Shown: positions 8,494-17,559, counted from the first letter of the stretch. The stretch is 64,000 nucleotides of DNA from Rhizorhabdus dicambivorans (GCF_002355275.1 NZ_CP023449.1:3016001-3080000), one strand, 5' to 3'. Translations and numbers: made by a program. The notes: generated by a model from the letters alone, not told the origin.

Positions 8494-10266
8494 ATGGCAC
8501 GACGCAGCGAACCCGGCGACACCACCCCCCGCAAGCTTGGCGAGCTGGCGATGATCTGGCGGTTCGCCCGCGCCTATCCGGGCCGGATCGCCGGCGCCGC
8601 CATTGCCCTGGCGGTCGCGGCCTCGGCGACGCTGGCCATTCCGGGCGGCTTCCGGCTGGTGATCGACAAGGGTTTCATCGCCTCGGGCGGCGATGTCGGC
8701 CCCTATTTCCGCTATCTGCTGCTGATCGTGCTGGTGCTGGCGCTCGCCACCGCGCTGCGTTTCTATTTCGTCTCCTGGCTGGGCGAGCGGGTGGTCGCCG
8801 ATATCCGGGTGGCGGTGCAGGCCAATCTGCTGCGCCTGGCGCCCGCCTATTTCGAGGAGAACCGCCCTTCCGAGATCGCCTCGCGCCTGACCGCCGACAC
8901 CGCCGTCATCGAACAGGTGGTCGGCACGACCGTCTCGGTGGCGCTGCGCAACCTGGTGCTGGCGGTGGGCGGCATCGCCTATCTGTTCGCGATCGCGCCG
9001 AAACTGGCGGCGATGCTGCTGCTGGGCATCCCGCTTGTCATGCTGCCCGTGATCGTGATGGGCCGGCGCCTGCGCAAGCTTTCGCGCAGCACCCAGGATC
9101 GGATCGCCGATGTCGGCGCGACCGTGTCGGAGACGCTGCGGGCGATGAAGATCGTCCAAAGCTTCGGCCAGGAGAAGCGGGAGGCCGAACGCTTTGGTAA
9201 AGTGGTGGGCGAGGGTTTCGCCACCGCCAGGACGCGCATCCGTACCCGGGCGGTGATGACGGCGATCGTCATCGGCCTGATCTTCGGATCCATCACCATG
9301 GTGATGTGGCAGGGCGCGATCGACGTCGCGAGCGGTCGGCTGTCGGGCGGATCGATCGCCGCCTTCATCCTGACCGGCGGCCTTGTCGCGGGTGCGTTCG
9401 GCGCGCTGGCGGAAGTCTATGGCGATATCGTCCGCGCGGCGGGTGCCGCCGCCCGGCTCTCCGAACTGCTCCAGGCGGAAAGCGAGATCCGGGCGCCGGC
9501 CAACCCGATCGCCCTGCCCCAGCCCGCGCGCGGGCGGCTGGAGCTCGATCATGTCGTCTTTCGTTATCCCACCCGGCCGGAAATCGCGGCGCTCGACGGT
9601 GTCAGCTTCACGGTGGAGCCGGGCGAGATGGTGGCGGTGGTCGGCCCGTCGGGCGCCGGCAAATCGACCATCCTGCAGCTCGCCCAGCGCTTCTACGATC
9701 CGGAGGGCGGCGCGATCCGGCTCGACGGGGTCGAGCTGCGCGATGCCGACCCGGCCGATGTCCGTGCCCGCCTCGCGGTGGTGCCGCAGGAAACGGTGAT
9801 CTTCGGCGCGTCGGCGCGGGACAATCTGCGCTATGGCCGCTGGGACGCCGACGATGCGACAATCTGGGCCGCAGCCGAGGCGGCCAATGCCGCCAGCTTC
9901 CTGCGCGCCCTTCCCGACGGCCTCGACACCTTCCTGGGCGAGGCCGGAGCGCGCCTGTCTGGCGGGCAGCGCCAACGCCTCGCCATCGCCCGCGCGCTGC
10001 TGCGCGATGCGCCGCTGCTGCTGCTGGACGAGGCGACATCGGCGCTGGACGCCGAATCCGAGAAGCTGGTCCAGGACGCGCTCGACCGGCTGATGGAGGG
10101 CCGCACCACCATCGTCATCGCCCACCGCCTTGCCACGGTGCGCGCCGCAGACCGGATCATCGTGATGGACCAGGGCCGGATCGTCGAACAGGGGACGCAT
10201 GCAACGCTGAGCGCGCAGGACGGGTTGTACGCGCGGCTGGCGCGGCTGCAGTTCAGCGACGCCTGA
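8494..10266 (+). CDS. ABC exporter, fused permease and ATPase
   Basis: About 590 residues from the ATG at 8494; a TTG at 8458 in the same frame is a less likely start. The N-terminal half is a six-helix exporter domain (residues 20-310, hydrophobic blocks such as IAGAAIALAVAASATLAI and YLLLIVLVLALATAL). The C-terminal ATPase has Walker A GPSGAGKST, signature LSGGQRQR, Walker B LLLLDEATSALD and the switch IAHRLAT. It is a homodimeric half-transporter of the MsbA/lipid-or-drug exporter class. The cargo is not evident and no periplasmic partner is near. It ends converging on mmsB. Confidence 0.9.
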   Translation: MARRSEPGDTTPRKLGELAMIWRFARAYPGRIAGAAIALAVAASATLAIPGGFRLVIDKGFIASGGDVGPYFRYLLLIVLVLALATALRFYFVSWLGERVVADIRVAVQANLLRLAPAYFEENRPSEIASRLTADTAVIEQVVGTTVSVALRNLVLAVGGIAYLFAIAPKLAAMLLLGIPLVMLPVIVMGRRLRKLSRSTQDRIADVGATVSETLRAMKIVQSFGQEKREAERFGKVVGEGFATARTRIRTRAVMTAIVIGLIFGSITMVMWQGAIDVASGRLSGGSIAAFILTGGLVAGAFGALAEVYGDIVRAAGAAARLSELLQAESEIRAPANPIALPQPARGRLELDHVVFRYPTRPEIAALDGVSFTVEPGEMVAVVGPSGAGKSTILQLAQRFYDPEGGAIRLDGVELRDADPADVRARLAVVPQETVIFGASARDNLRYGRWDADDATIWAAAEAANAASFLRALPDGLDTFLGEAGARLSGGQRQRLAIARALLRDAPLLLLDEATSALDAESEKLVQDALDRLMEGRTTIVIAHRLATVRAADRIIVMDQGRIVEQGTHATLSAQDGLYARLARLQFSDA

Positions 10267-10271
10267 CAGGC

Positions 10272-10298
10272 GTCACGCCCGGCGGAGGCCGGGGCGAC
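10272..10298. repeat. Intergenic GC hairpin between convergent genes
   Basis: GTCACGCCCGGCGGAGG-CCGGGGCGAC lies between the ABC exporter stop and the mmsB stop. It forms a GC stem and is a close relative of the unit at 561-588. Likely transcription end or dispersed palindromic repeat. Confidence 0.5.
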
Positions 10299-10301
10299 AG
10301 G

Positions 10302-11195
10302 TTATTGCGGCCTGTAGCTGCCGTCCAATAGCTTGATGATCGCCGAGAAATCCTTCCCCTCCCCGCCGAGATTGGCGAAGGCCTGGTAGAGATGCTCGGC
10401 CGCGCCGCCCATCGGCACGCTGGCGCCGACGCCCTGGGCCGCCTCGACCGCGAGCTTGAGATCCTTGAGCATCAGGCCGGCCGCGAAGCCGCCGTCATAA
10501 TTATTGTCGGCGGGGCTTTGCGGGCCGACGCCGGGCAGCGGGCAATAGCTGGTCATCGACCAGCTCTGGCCGCTCGCCTTCGACGAGATATCGAAGAAGG
10601 TCTGCGGATCGAGGCCCAGCTTCTGGGCGAGCGCGAAGGCCTCGCATGTGGCGACCATGGTCGCGCCGAGGATCATGTTGTTGACGATCTTCGCGGCCTG
10701 GCCCGAACCGGCGCCGCCGGCATGGATCACCGCCTTGCCCATCAGCGCCAGCACCGGCTCCGCCCGGGCGAAATGCTCGGCGCTGCCGCCGACCATGAAG
10801 GTGAGCGTGCCGGCATTGGCGGCGGCGATGCCGCCCGAGACCGGCGCATCGACCATCGCGATGCCCTTGGCGGCGGCGGCGGCGTTCACCGCGCGCGCGC
10901 TCGCCACGTCGATCGTCGAGCAGTCCATCAGCAGCGCCGAGGCCGGCACCGATCCGAACACCTCATTCTCGTAGACCGAGCGGACATGCTGGCCGGCCGG
11001 CAGCATCGTCACCACGAACTCCGCATCGGTCACCGCCTCGGCGGCCGAGGCCGCCGCCTTGCAGCCGGCCGCGACGGCGCGATCGAGCGCCTCCTTCGAT
11101 AGGTCGAAGGCGCGGACGTCATGCCCCTTGGCGGCCAGGTTGGCGGCCATGCCGCCGCCCATGTTGCCGAGGCCGATGAAACCGATGCGAGCCAT
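10302..11195 (-). CDS. mmsB: 3-hydroxyisobutyrate dehydrogenase
   Basis: 297-residue NAD-dependent enzyme that oxidises 3-hydroxyisobutyrate to methylmalonate semialdehyde in valine breakdown. N-terminal nucleotide site IGFIGLGNMGGGMAANLAAKGH, substrate signature DAPVSGGIAAANAGTLTFMVGG (around residue 120), and the catalytic lysine region GSGQAAKIVNNMIL with K near 170 are all present. Length matches MmsB. It lies two bases after the enoyl-CoA hydratase stop, at the end of the valine operon. Its product is the substrate of MmsA, encoded upstream in the same block. Confidence 0.93.
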   Translation of the reverse strand: MARIGFIGLGNMGGGMAANLAAKGHDVRAFDLSKEALDRAVAAGCKAAASAAEAVTDAEFVVTMLPAGQHVRSVYENEVFGSVPASALLMDCSTIDVASARAVNAAAAAKGIAMVDAPVSGGIAAANAGTLTFMVGGSAEHFARAEPVLALMGKAVIHAGGAGSGQAAKIVNNMILGATMVATCEAFALAQKLGLDPQTFFDISSKASGQSWSMTSYCPLPGVGPQSPADNNYDGGFAAGLMLKDLKLAVEAAQGVGASVPMGGAAEHLYQAFANLGGEGKDFSAIIKLLDGSYRPQ

Positions 11196-11197
11196 AT

Positions 11198-11971
11198 TTA
11201 TCTGCCTTTCCAGTTGCCGGGGCGCTTCTCGACGAACGCGGTCATCCCCTCGGACTTGTCCTCGGTGGCGCAGACGCCGTTGAACAGGCGCCGTTCGAAC
11301 AGCAGGCCCATGGCGAGCCCGGTCTCGAACGTCGCATTGACCGCTTCCTTGTTGGCGATGGCAGCCAGGGGGGGCATGCCGGCGATCGCCTGCGCCATCT
11401 TCAGTGCCTCATCGAGCAACTCGGCCGCGGGGACGACCTTACTGACCAGCCCGCCGCGCTCGGCCTCGGCCGCGTCCATCATCCGGCCGGTGAGGCACAT
11501 GTCCATCGCCTTCGACTTGCCGACCGCGCGGGTGAGGCGCTGGGAACCGCCCATACCCGGCAGCACGCCCAGCTTGATCTCGGGCTGGCCGAACCTGGCG
11601 CTGTCGGCGGCGATCATGATATCGGCCATCATCGCCAGTTCGCAGCCGCCGCCGAGCGCGAAGCCCGAGACCGCCGCGATCCACGGCTTGCGGGTCGCGG
11701 TGACCTTCTCGAAACCCTGGAAGAAATTCTCGCCATACATTTCGGAGAAGCCCTTGGCCTGCATCTCCTTGATGTCGGCGCCGGCGGCGAACGCCTTCTC
11801 GCTGCCGGTCAGGATCGCGCAGCGCTGTTCGGGATCGGCGTCATATGTGGCAAAGGCATCGATCAGATCGCGCATGACCTGGCTGTTGAGCGCGTTGAGC
11901 GCCTGCGGCCGGTTCAGCCGGATGATCGTCACCGGACCCTGGGTTTCGACGAGTATGGTTTCGTAGGACAT
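11198..11971 (-). CDS. Enoyl-CoA hydratase
   Basis: 257 residues with the start at [12 protein letters not shown], preceded by an AAGGGG ribosome-binding stretch nine bases away; a GTG three codons earlier is possible. The crotonase oxyanion segments [12 protein letters not shown] and [16 protein letters not shown] and the two glutamates near [19 protein letters not shown] are intact, so it should be an active hydratase. In context it hydrates methacrylyl-CoA to 3-hydroxyisobutyryl-CoA in valine degradation, between the acyl-CoA dehydrogenase and the CoA hydrolase steps. A broader short-chain role is possible. Confidence 0.9.
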   Translation of the reverse strand: MSYETILVETQGPVTIIRLNRPQALNALNSQVMRDLIDAFATYDADPEQRCAILTGSEKAFAAGADIKEMQAKGFSEMYGENFFQGFEKVTATRKPWIAAVSGFALGGGCELAMMADIMIAADSARFGQPEIKLGVLPGMGGSQRLTRAVGKSKAMDMCLTGRMMDAAEAERGGLVSKVVPAAELLDEALKMAQAIAGMPPLAAIANKEAVNATFETGLAMGLLFERRLFNGVCATEDKSEGMTAFVEKRPGNWKGR

Positions 11972-11985
11972 GCGGGGCACCCCTT

Positions 11986-13065
11986 TCAGGCGTTGGGCAA
12001 AGGCGTCCAGGCCTCTGCCGACGGAAGCGGAGCGAAGATGGCATCGATATCCGATTCTTCGACGGCCGCCGCCGTAGCAGGATTCCAGCGCGGCGCTCCA
12101 TCCTTGTCGACGATCAGCGCGCGAACACCCTCGACGAAGTCGGGGCGCGCGATGACACGAGCCGCGACCGCATATTCCATCGCCATTTCAATGGCGAAGT
12201 CGTCGATCCTCGCAGCTTCAGCGAGGAGCCTGAGCACCACCTTGCAAGTCTGGGGCGACTTGGTCTCCAACGTCTTCAGCGTGGCAAGCGCCCATTCGCC
12301 GCCATCGGCCGCCAGCGCGGCGAGGATGTCCTCATAGCGATCCGAAGCGAACAGGCGGTCGATATCGGCCTTGCGATCGAGGATCGGCGCGGGCGGCACG
12401 GCGGTGACCGCACTGCGCAGCGCGGCGTCGATCGCCCTGGGGTTGCCGAGGATCGCCGTCTTGAGCGCCTCGACATCGTCGGCCGCGACGTAATGGGTGC
12501 CAAGCGCCGTAGCGAGGCATTCGGCGCCGTTGAGCCGCGCGCCGGTCAGCCCCACATAATGGCCCGTCCGCCCCGGCATGCGCGACAGATACCAGCCGCC
12601 CCCGACATCGGTGAACAGGCCGATCCCGGTCTCCGGCATCGCATAGACGGTACGATCGGTGACGATGCGGATCGCGCAGGGCTGCGAAATGCCGACGCCG
12701 CCGCCCATGGTGATCCCGTCCATGAAGGCGATGGTTGGCTTGGCATAGGTGAACAGCAGATGGTTGAGGCGATATTCCTCGTGGAAGAAAGCGCGCGCCG
12801 CCGCGCCGTCCGCCGCCGCGCTCTCGGCGAGCATGCGGATGTCGCCGCCCGCGCAGAAACCCCTGCCCTCGGCATGATCGATCATCACCAGATCGATGGA
12901 CTCGTCAGTCGCCCAGCCGGTGAGCGCCGCGATCATCGCGGAGCACATGTCGTGCGTCAGCGCATGGATCGCCTTGGGGCGATTGAGCCGGATCCGGCCG
13001 GTGCGGCCTTCGACGGAGATGAGGACGTCTTCGGTCCCCGAGGCGGATGCCGATTCCTGGGTCAT
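11986..13065 (-). CDS. 3-hydroxyisobutyryl-CoA hydrolase (crotonase family)
   Basis: 359 residues, about 100 longer than a plain enoyl-CoA hydratase, which is typical of 3-hydroxyisobutyryl-CoA hydrolases. The motifs [55 protein letters not shown] and the C-terminal [20 protein letters not shown] are characteristic. It releases 3-hydroxyisobutyrate and CoA. Its ATG overlaps the acyl-CoA dehydrogenase stop by 4 bases, and the next hydratase follows after a short gap, so the order matches the pathway. Confidence 0.9.
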   Translation of the reverse strand: MTQESASASGTEDVLISVEGRTGRIRLNRPKAIHALTHDMCSAMIAALTGWATDESIDLVMIDHAEGRGFCAGGDIRMLAESAAADGAAARAFFHEEYRLNHLLFTYAKPTIAFMDGITMGGGVGISQPCAIRIVTDRTVYAMPETGIGLFTDVGGGWYLSRMPGRTGHYVGLTGARLNGAECLATALGTHYVAADDVEALKTAILGNPRAIDAALRSAVTAVPPAPILDRKADIDRLFASDRYEDILAALAADGGEWALATLKTLETKSPQTCKVVLRLLAEAARIDDFAIEMAMEYAVAARVIARPDFVEGVRALIVDKDGAPRWNPATAAAVEESDIDAIFAPLPSAEAWTPLPNA

Positions 13066-14207
13066 TGGCGGAGCAGCTCCCGGCTGGTGATCACACGCAT
13101 GATCTCGTTGGTACCTTCGAGAATGCGATGAACGCGCAGATCGCGCCAGAAGCGCTCGATCGGGTAATCCTGCAAATAGCCGTAGCCGCCGTGAAGCTGG
13201 AGCGCGCGATCGACCACCGATGATCCGGTGTCGGTGGCGAAGCGCTTGGCCATCGCGGCGAAGCGGGTCTTGTCCGGGGCACCGGACGTCACCTTCGCGG
13301 CGGCGACATAGAGCAGCATCCGCGCCGCCTGAAGCTCGGTCTCCATGTCGGCCAGGGTGAACTGGATCGACTGGAAATCGGCGATCGGCTGGCCGAACTG
13401 CTTGCGCTCCTTCGTATAGTTCACCGCCTCGTCGAGACAGCGCTGGGCGCCGCCCAGCGAGCAGGCGCCGATATTCAGCCGACCGCCGTCGAGCCCCATC
13501 ATCGCGATGCGGAAGCCCTCCCCCTCAGCGCCGACCCGGTTGGCGACGGGCACGCGGACGCCGTCGAAATTGACCTGCGCGGTGGGCTGCGAATGCCAGC
13601 CGAGCTTCTTCTCCTGCGCGCCGAAGCTGACGCCGGGCATGTCCTTGTCGATGACCAGGCAGCTGATGCCCTTCGGCCCGTCCTCCCCGGTGCGGACCAT
13701 CACGACATAGACCTCGTTGGCGCCGCCTCCGGAGATGAACGCCTTGGAGCCGGTGACGACATAATCGTCGCCGTCGCGCACCGCCCGCGTCTTGAGCGCC
13801 GCCGCGTCGGAGCCGGAGCCCGGCTCGGTCAGGCAATAGGAGCCGATCTTCTCGCAGGCGAGCATCGCCGGCAGATAGCGCGCCTTGAGGTCGGCCGAGC
13901 CGAAGCGGTCGATCATCCAGGCGGACATGTTGTGGATCGAGATGAAGGCCGAGGTGGAGGGACAGCCATAGGCCATCGCCTCCATGATCAGCGCCGCCTC
14001 GAGCCGGCCGAGACCGATGCCGCCGGCCTCCTCCGACACATAGATGCCGCCGAAGCCCAGCGCCGCAGCCGCCTCGATGGTCTCACGGGGGAAGATGTGC
14101 TTCTCGTCCCACTCGGCCGCATGCGGCGTGATCGCGTCGGCGGTGAACTTGCGCGCCATCTCCTGGATGGCGCGCTGGTCCTCGGTCAGGTCGAACTGGT
14201 CGGTCAT
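13062..14207 (-). CDS. Acyl-CoA dehydrogenase (probable isobutyryl-CoA dehydrogenase)
   Basis: 381-residue flavoprotein that introduces the alpha-beta double bond. Visible are the FAD/substrate loop SYCLTEPGSGSDAAALKT, GSKAFISGGGANE, the helical RKQFGQPIADFQSIQFTLADM segment and the C-terminal LQLHGGYGYLQDYPIERFWRDLRVHRILEGTNEIMR containing the catalytic glutamate. Specificity for isobutyryl-CoA is inferred from the valine gene neighbourhood. The next upstream gene on the strand is mmsA, but a REP-like cassette separates them. Confidence 0.9.
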   Translation of the reverse strand: MTDQFDLTEDQRAIQEMARKFTADAITPHAAEWDEKHIFPRETIEAAAALGFGGIYVSEEAGGIGLGRLEAALIMEAMAYGCPSTSAFISIHNMSAWMIDRFGSADLKARYLPAMLACEKIGSYCLTEPGSGSDAAALKTRAVRDGDDYVVTGSKAFISGGGANEVYVVMVRTGEDGPKGISCLVIDKDMPGVSFGAQEKKLGWHSQPTAQVNFDGVRVPVANRVGAEGEGFRIAMMGLDGGRLNIGACSLGGAQRCLDEAVNYTKERKQFGQPIADFQSIQFTLADMETELQAARMLLYVAAAKVTSGAPDKTRFAAMAKRFATDTGSSVVDRALQLHGGYGYLQDYPIERFWRDLRVHRILEGTNEIMRVITSRELLRQ

Positions 14208-14233
14208 ATGCCCTTGATCCCGCTCCCAAACCC

Positions 14234-14263
14234 GTCATGCTGAACTTGATTCAGCATCCATTG
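14234..14263. repeat. REP-like palindrome, left copy
   Basis: GTCATGCTGAACTTGATTCA followed by GCATCCATTG. ATGCTGA (14237-14243) pairs with TCAGCAT (14251-14257). The same sequence in opposite orientation lies at 14486-14514, bracketing a GIY-YIG remnant. Confidence 0.75.
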
Positions 14264-14482
14264 CCGCAACGGCCGCCCATCGAACGACAACCCTGCGTCC
14301 ATATCCTTGCCAGCGGACGACATGGCACGATCTACATCGGCGTCACCAGTGACCTGATGGGTCGTCTGCATCAGCATCGCACCAGGGCAACTCCCGGCTT
14401 CACGTCTCGCTACGATGTCTTCCGGCTGGATCCCCTCTGGGAGGATCGCGCACTCGATCTGGGCTTTCCAAGACAATCGTAG
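14237..14482 (+). pseudogene. GIY-YIG nuclease remnant, internally deleted
   Basis: The open frame encodes QPCVHILASGRHGTIYIGVTSDLMGRLHQHR, the start of the small one-domain GIY-YIG proteins common in proteobacteria. The usual valine-tyrosine before IL is replaced by VH. After GFTSRYDVFRL the frame jumps to PLWEDRALDLGF, which resembles the far C-terminus of full-length members (NPxWxDLAxxLGF). Around 40 residues, including the helix with the catalytic glutamate, appear to be missing, so it should be inactive. The apparent ATG lies inside the left REP-like palindrome. The cassette separates mmsA from the acyl-CoA dehydrogenase. Confidence 0.7.
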
Positions 14483-14485
14483 CGT

Positions 14486-14514
14486 CAATGGATGCTGACT
14501 TCCGTCAGCATGAC
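14486..14514. repeat. REP-like palindrome, right copy (inverted)
   Basis: CAATGGATGCTGACTTCCGT followed by CAGCATGAC, the inverted counterpart of 14234-14263. GATGCTGAC pairs with GTCAGCAT around a TTCC loop. Together the two copies bound the GIY-YIG remnant. Confidence 0.75.
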
Positions 14515-14527
14515 CACCCCTGCTTCC

Positions 14528-16036
14528 TTACCCCATCGTCGGGATGACGAAGGCGCTGTCGCCATTGTCACCGCCGTCGGGCCAGCGCTGCGTGACGGTC
14601 TTCACCTTGGTGAAGAACTTGATCCCCTCCATGCCGTGCTGGTTGGTGTCGCCGAAGGCCGAACGCTTCCAGCCGCCGAAGGTGTGATAGGCGACCGGCA
14701 CCGGGATCGGCACGTTGATGCCGACCATCCCGACATTGACCCGCGCCGCGAACTCGCGGGCGGCATGGCCGTTGCGGGTGAAGATCGCGACGCCGTTGCC
14801 GTACTGATGCTGGCTGGGCAGCGCGAGCGCCTCCTCGAAATTGGCGGCGCGGACGATCTGCAGGACCGGCCCGAAAATCTCCTCCTGGTAGCTCTGCATC
14901 GACGGCTTGACCTGGTCGAACAGGGTCGGGCCGACGAAGAAGCCCTTCTCATGACCCTGCAAGGTGAAGCCGCGGCCATCGACCACCAGCTCCGCGCCCT
15001 CGTCGACGCCCATCTGGATATAGCTTTCGATCTTCGCCTTGTGCGCGGCGGTGACGACCGGGCCGTAATGCGCCTCGGCATCGGTCGACACGCCGACGCG
15101 CAGCGCCTCGATCGCGGGGATCAGCTTGGCGCGAAGGCGATCGGCGGTGTCGTTGCCGACCGGCACGACCACCGGCAGCGCCATGCAGCGCTCGCCCGCC
15201 GAACCGAAAGCGGCACCGGCCAGATCGTTGACGACCTGATCGAGATCGGCGTCGGGCATGACGATGCCATGGTTCTTGGCGCCGCCCATCGCCTGGACGC
15301 GCTTACCGGCGGCGACGCCGCGCTGGTAGACATAATGGGCGATGTCCGACGAGCCGACGAAGCTGACCGCGCTGATCGCCTCATGATCGAGGATCGCGTC
15401 GACCATCACCTTGTCGCCCTGGACGACCTGGAGGATGCCGTCGGGCAGGCCCGCCTCCTTCATCAGCTCGGCGAGGCGCACCGGCACCGAGGGGTCGCGC
15501 TCGGACGGCTTGAGGATGAAGGCATTGCCGACCGCGATGGCGACGCCGAACATCCACATCGGGATCATCGCCGGGAAGTTGAACGGGGTGATGCCGGCGA
15601 CGATGCCGAGCGGCTGGCGCATCGAATAGACGTCGATGCCAGGGCCGGCGCCGATCGTGAACTCGCCCTTCAGCACATGCGGGATGCCGCAGGCGAACTC
15701 GATCACCTCCAGGCCGCGCTGGATGTCGCCCTTGGCGTCCGCGATCACCTTGCCGTGCTCCGAGGAGAGCAGGTGGGCGAGCGAATCCATGTTCTTCTCG
15801 ATCAGTTCCTTGAACTTGAACATGACGCGGGCGCGGCGCTGCGGGTTGGTCGCGGCCCAGGCCGGCTGCGCCGCCTGCGCCAGCGCGACCGCCTTGTCGA
15901 GATCGGCCGCGGTGCCGAGCCCGACCCGCGCCTGCACCGCACCGCTGTTGGGATCGAACACGTCGCTGAACCGGGTGGCCGGGCTCGAGGAGCCGTCGGC
16001 GAAGAAATGGGCGATGTCGCGCAGCTGGGTAGCCAT
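14528..16036 (-). CDS. mmsA: Methylmalonate-semialdehyde dehydrogenase (CoA-acylating)
   Basis: 502 residues from MATQLRDIAHFFADGSSSP; the frame stays open far upstream, but this start gives the normal family length. It converts methylmalonate semialdehyde to propionyl-CoA with NAD and CoA. Evidence: GPGIDVYSMRQPLGIVAGITPFNFPAMIPMWMF, ILKPSERDPSVP, FVGSSDIAHYVY, GAKNHGIVMPDADLDQ and the nucleophile region SAGERCMALPVVVPVG with its cysteine. GERCMA in place of the general aldehyde dehydrogenase GQxC is typical of MmsA. It is divergent from a LysR-type regulator, with palindromic sites between them. Confidence 0.94.
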   Translation of the reverse strand: MATQLRDIAHFFADGSSSPATRFSDVFDPNSGAVQARVGLGTAADLDKAVALAQAAQPAWAATNPQRRARVMFKFKELIEKNMDSLAHLLSSEHGKVIADAKGDIQRGLEVIEFACGIPHVLKGEFTIGAGPGIDVYSMRQPLGIVAGITPFNFPAMIPMWMFGVAIAVGNAFILKPSERDPSVPVRLAELMKEAGLPDGILQVVQGDKVMVDAILDHEAISAVSFVGSSDIAHYVYQRGVAAGKRVQAMGGAKNHGIVMPDADLDQVVNDLAGAAFGSAGERCMALPVVVPVGNDTADRLRAKLIPAIEALRVGVSTDAEAHYGPVVTAAHKAKIESYIQMGVDEGAELVVDGRGFTLQGHEKGFFVGPTLFDQVKPSMQSYQEEIFGPVLQIVRAANFEEALALPSQHQYGNGVAIFTRNGHAAREFAARVNVGMVGINVPIPVPVAYHTFGGWKRSAFGDTNQHGMEGIKFFTKVKTVTQRWPDGGDNGDSAFVIPTMG

Positions 16037-16103
16037 GGAATCTGCTCTCCTGGAATGTGCGCCGTCCATCGCGCCGCTCGCCAGCGCTGGCAAGGCCTTG
16101 CCG

Positions 16104-16130
16104 TGCAGGCCATACCTGCATAAATGCAGG
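16104..16130. promoter_or_regulatory. Palindromic operator between mmsA and lysR-type gene
   Basis: CCTGCATAAATGCAGG (16115-16130) is a perfect 7-base inverted repeat around AA. It overlaps a second one, TGCAGG (16104-16109) ... CCTGCA (16115-16120). The site sits between the divergent starts at 16036 and 16133, where a LysR-type activator normally binds. The repeat includes the alternative ATG at 16124, which argues for the regulator starting at 16133. Confidence 0.65.
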
Positions 16131-16132
16131 CC

Positions 16133-17047
16133 ATGCGCTGGGATGACCTTCAATTTTTCCTGTCGCTGGCCCGCACCGGCCTGTTGGCCGCCGCCGCCCG
16201 GCAGCTGGAGGTCGATGCGACCACGGTGGGGCGGCGCATCCGCCGGCTGGAGCGCGAACTGGGTGGACAGACCTTGTTCGTGCAGGGCCGCGACGGCCAT
16301 GTGCTGACCGAGGCCGGACGCCGGCTGCTCAGACGGGTTGAAACGATCGAGCGGGAAACCACCGCGATCCTGGGCGGAGACGAATCCAGCGGCGAGGCGA
16401 TACGGGGACGGCTGCGGATCAGCGCGTCGGAAGGGTTCGGCACCTGGCTGATCGCATCGCATCTCGGCGATTTCGCCGCGGCGCATCGCCACCTCGCGAT
16501 CGACCTGGCCGCCAATACCGGCTTTCTCGATCCGTCGCGGCGCGAGGCCGACGTCGCCATCCTGCTCGCCCGGCCCCAACGCGGACCGCTGATCACGAAG
16601 AAGCTGACCGACTATCGGCTGCGGCTCTATGCCGCTTCCGCCTATCTAGACGCGCGTGGGCCGATCGGCAGCAGCGCCGACCTGCCGGCCCATCCGATGG
16701 TCGGCTATATTCCGGATCTGCTCTATTCGCCGGAGCTCAACTATCTCGACGAGGTGCGGACCGGCATCGAGGCGCAGCTGCGTTGCTCGTCGATCAACAC
16801 CCAATATCAGCTCATAGCGGCCGGCGCGGGGATCGGCGTGCTGCCCTGCTTCATCGGCGACCGCGACCCGAGCCTGGCGCGCGTGCTGCCCGAGATCGTC
16901 ATCACCCGTTCCTTCTGGCTGGTCACGCACCAGGACAGCCGCCACCTTCCCCGCAACGCGCTGTTCGTCGCATGGCTGTCGGCGCTGGTCGCCCAGCAGC
17001 GCGGCCGGCTGCTGGGAGAAACCGGCGACCGCCCCCCGCCCGCCTGA
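16133..17047 (+). CDS. LysR-family transcriptional regulator
   Basis: 304 residues from MRWDDLQFFLSLARTG; an ATG three codons earlier lies inside the palindrome. The N-terminal winged helix-turn-helix is LLAAAARQLEVDATTVGRRIRRLERELG, followed by the linker helix and an effector-binding domain starting at GRLRISASEGFG. Divergent from mmsA, so it probably controls valine or methylmalonate semialdehyde metabolism. VGRRIRRLE in place of the usual VSRxIxxLE is typical of the small subgroup found beside mmsA and other dehydrogenases. The effector is unknown. Confidence 0.85.
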   Translation: MRWDDLQFFLSLARTGLLAAAARQLEVDATTVGRRIRRLERELGGQTLFVQGRDGHVLTEAGRRLLRRVETIERETTAILGGDESSGEAIRGRLRISASEGFGTWLIASHLGDFAAAHRHLAIDLAANTGFLDPSRREADVAILLARPQRGPLITKKLTDYRLRLYAASAYLDARGPIGSSADLPAHPMVGYIPDLLYSPELNYLDEVRTGIEAQLRCSSINTQYQLIAAGAGIGVLPCFIGDRDPSLARVLPEIVITRSFWLVTHQDSRHLPRNALFVAWLSALVAQQRGRLLGETGDRPPPA

Positions 17048-17058
17048 CCGCATCCGCC

Positions 17059-17083
17059 GGAACCCGATCGCCACCACCGCGTT
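17059..17083 (+). promoter_or_regulatory. Sigma-EcfG type promoter upstream of response regulator
   Basis: GGAAC (17059-17063), 16 bases, CGTT (17080-17083): an exact match to the alphaproteobacterial general stress consensus GGAAC-N16/17-CGTT. It lies about 34 bases before the ATG at 17117, right for a short leader. The nearby phyR supports the assignment. Confidence 0.75.
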
Positions 17084-17116
17084 CTGCGCGGCTACGGGGT
17101 TGGAGCGGTTTGCGTC

Positions 17117-17527
17117 ATGGAACATATATTGGTGGTCGAAGACGAGATGATCGTCGCGCTCGACCTTGAGCATATCCTCCAGGCGGCGGGGCATCAGGTG
17201 GTGGGCATCGCGCCCGACATGGAAACGGCACTGGAACTGGCGCCCGCCTGCTCGATGGCACTGGTCGACGTCAACCTGCGCGACGGCCCCACCGGCCCCG
17301 GCGTCGGCGCCGAGATTTTCCGCCGCCACGGCGCGCGCATCATCTTCGTCACCGCCAATCCCGAACAGATCGGCAGCGCCGCCGGCATCGCGGTGGGCCG
17401 GGTCAGCAAGCCCTTCGACAGCCGCGCGATCCTGTCGGCGATCGCGATCGCGCAGGATGAGGATCTGCCGGACCGGCTGCCCGACCACGCCCCCGCCGCC
17501 AGCCTGTCTGGAAGGCTTTCCCGGTAA
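17117..17527 (+). CDS. Single-domain response regulator
   Basis: 136 residues forming only a receiver domain. The acidic pair is in VVEDE (about residues 7-9), the phospho-acceptor aspartate in ALVDVNLRDG (about residue 54), the conserved threonine in FVTANP and the lysine in VSKPFD. There is no DNA-binding output. Single-domain receivers of this type often pair with HWE/HisKA2 kinases and feed into the general stress response. A sigma-EcfG-type promoter directly upstream supports membership in that regulon. The last 25 residues are a low-complexity tail. No kinase is adjacent. Confidence 0.85.
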   Translation: MEHILVVEDEMIVALDLEHILQAAGHQVVGIAPDMETALELAPACSMALVDVNLRDGPTGPGVGAEIFRRHGARIIFVTANPEQIGSAAGIAVGRVSKPFDSRAILSAIAIAQDEDLPDRLPDHAPAASLSGRLSR

Positions 17528-17559
17528 CCCCCACGAAAATCTCGCATTTCGTTTCGCTT

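Noticed and set aside
8362-10200. 612-residue minus-strand open frame opposite the ABC exporter
   Set aside because: Composition is typical of a high-GC shadow frame; the plus-strand protein has all ABC motifs.
14492-16123. 543-residue plus-strand frame opposite mmsA
   Set aside because: Asp/Arg/His-rich shadow frame; mmsA on the other strand is unmistakable.
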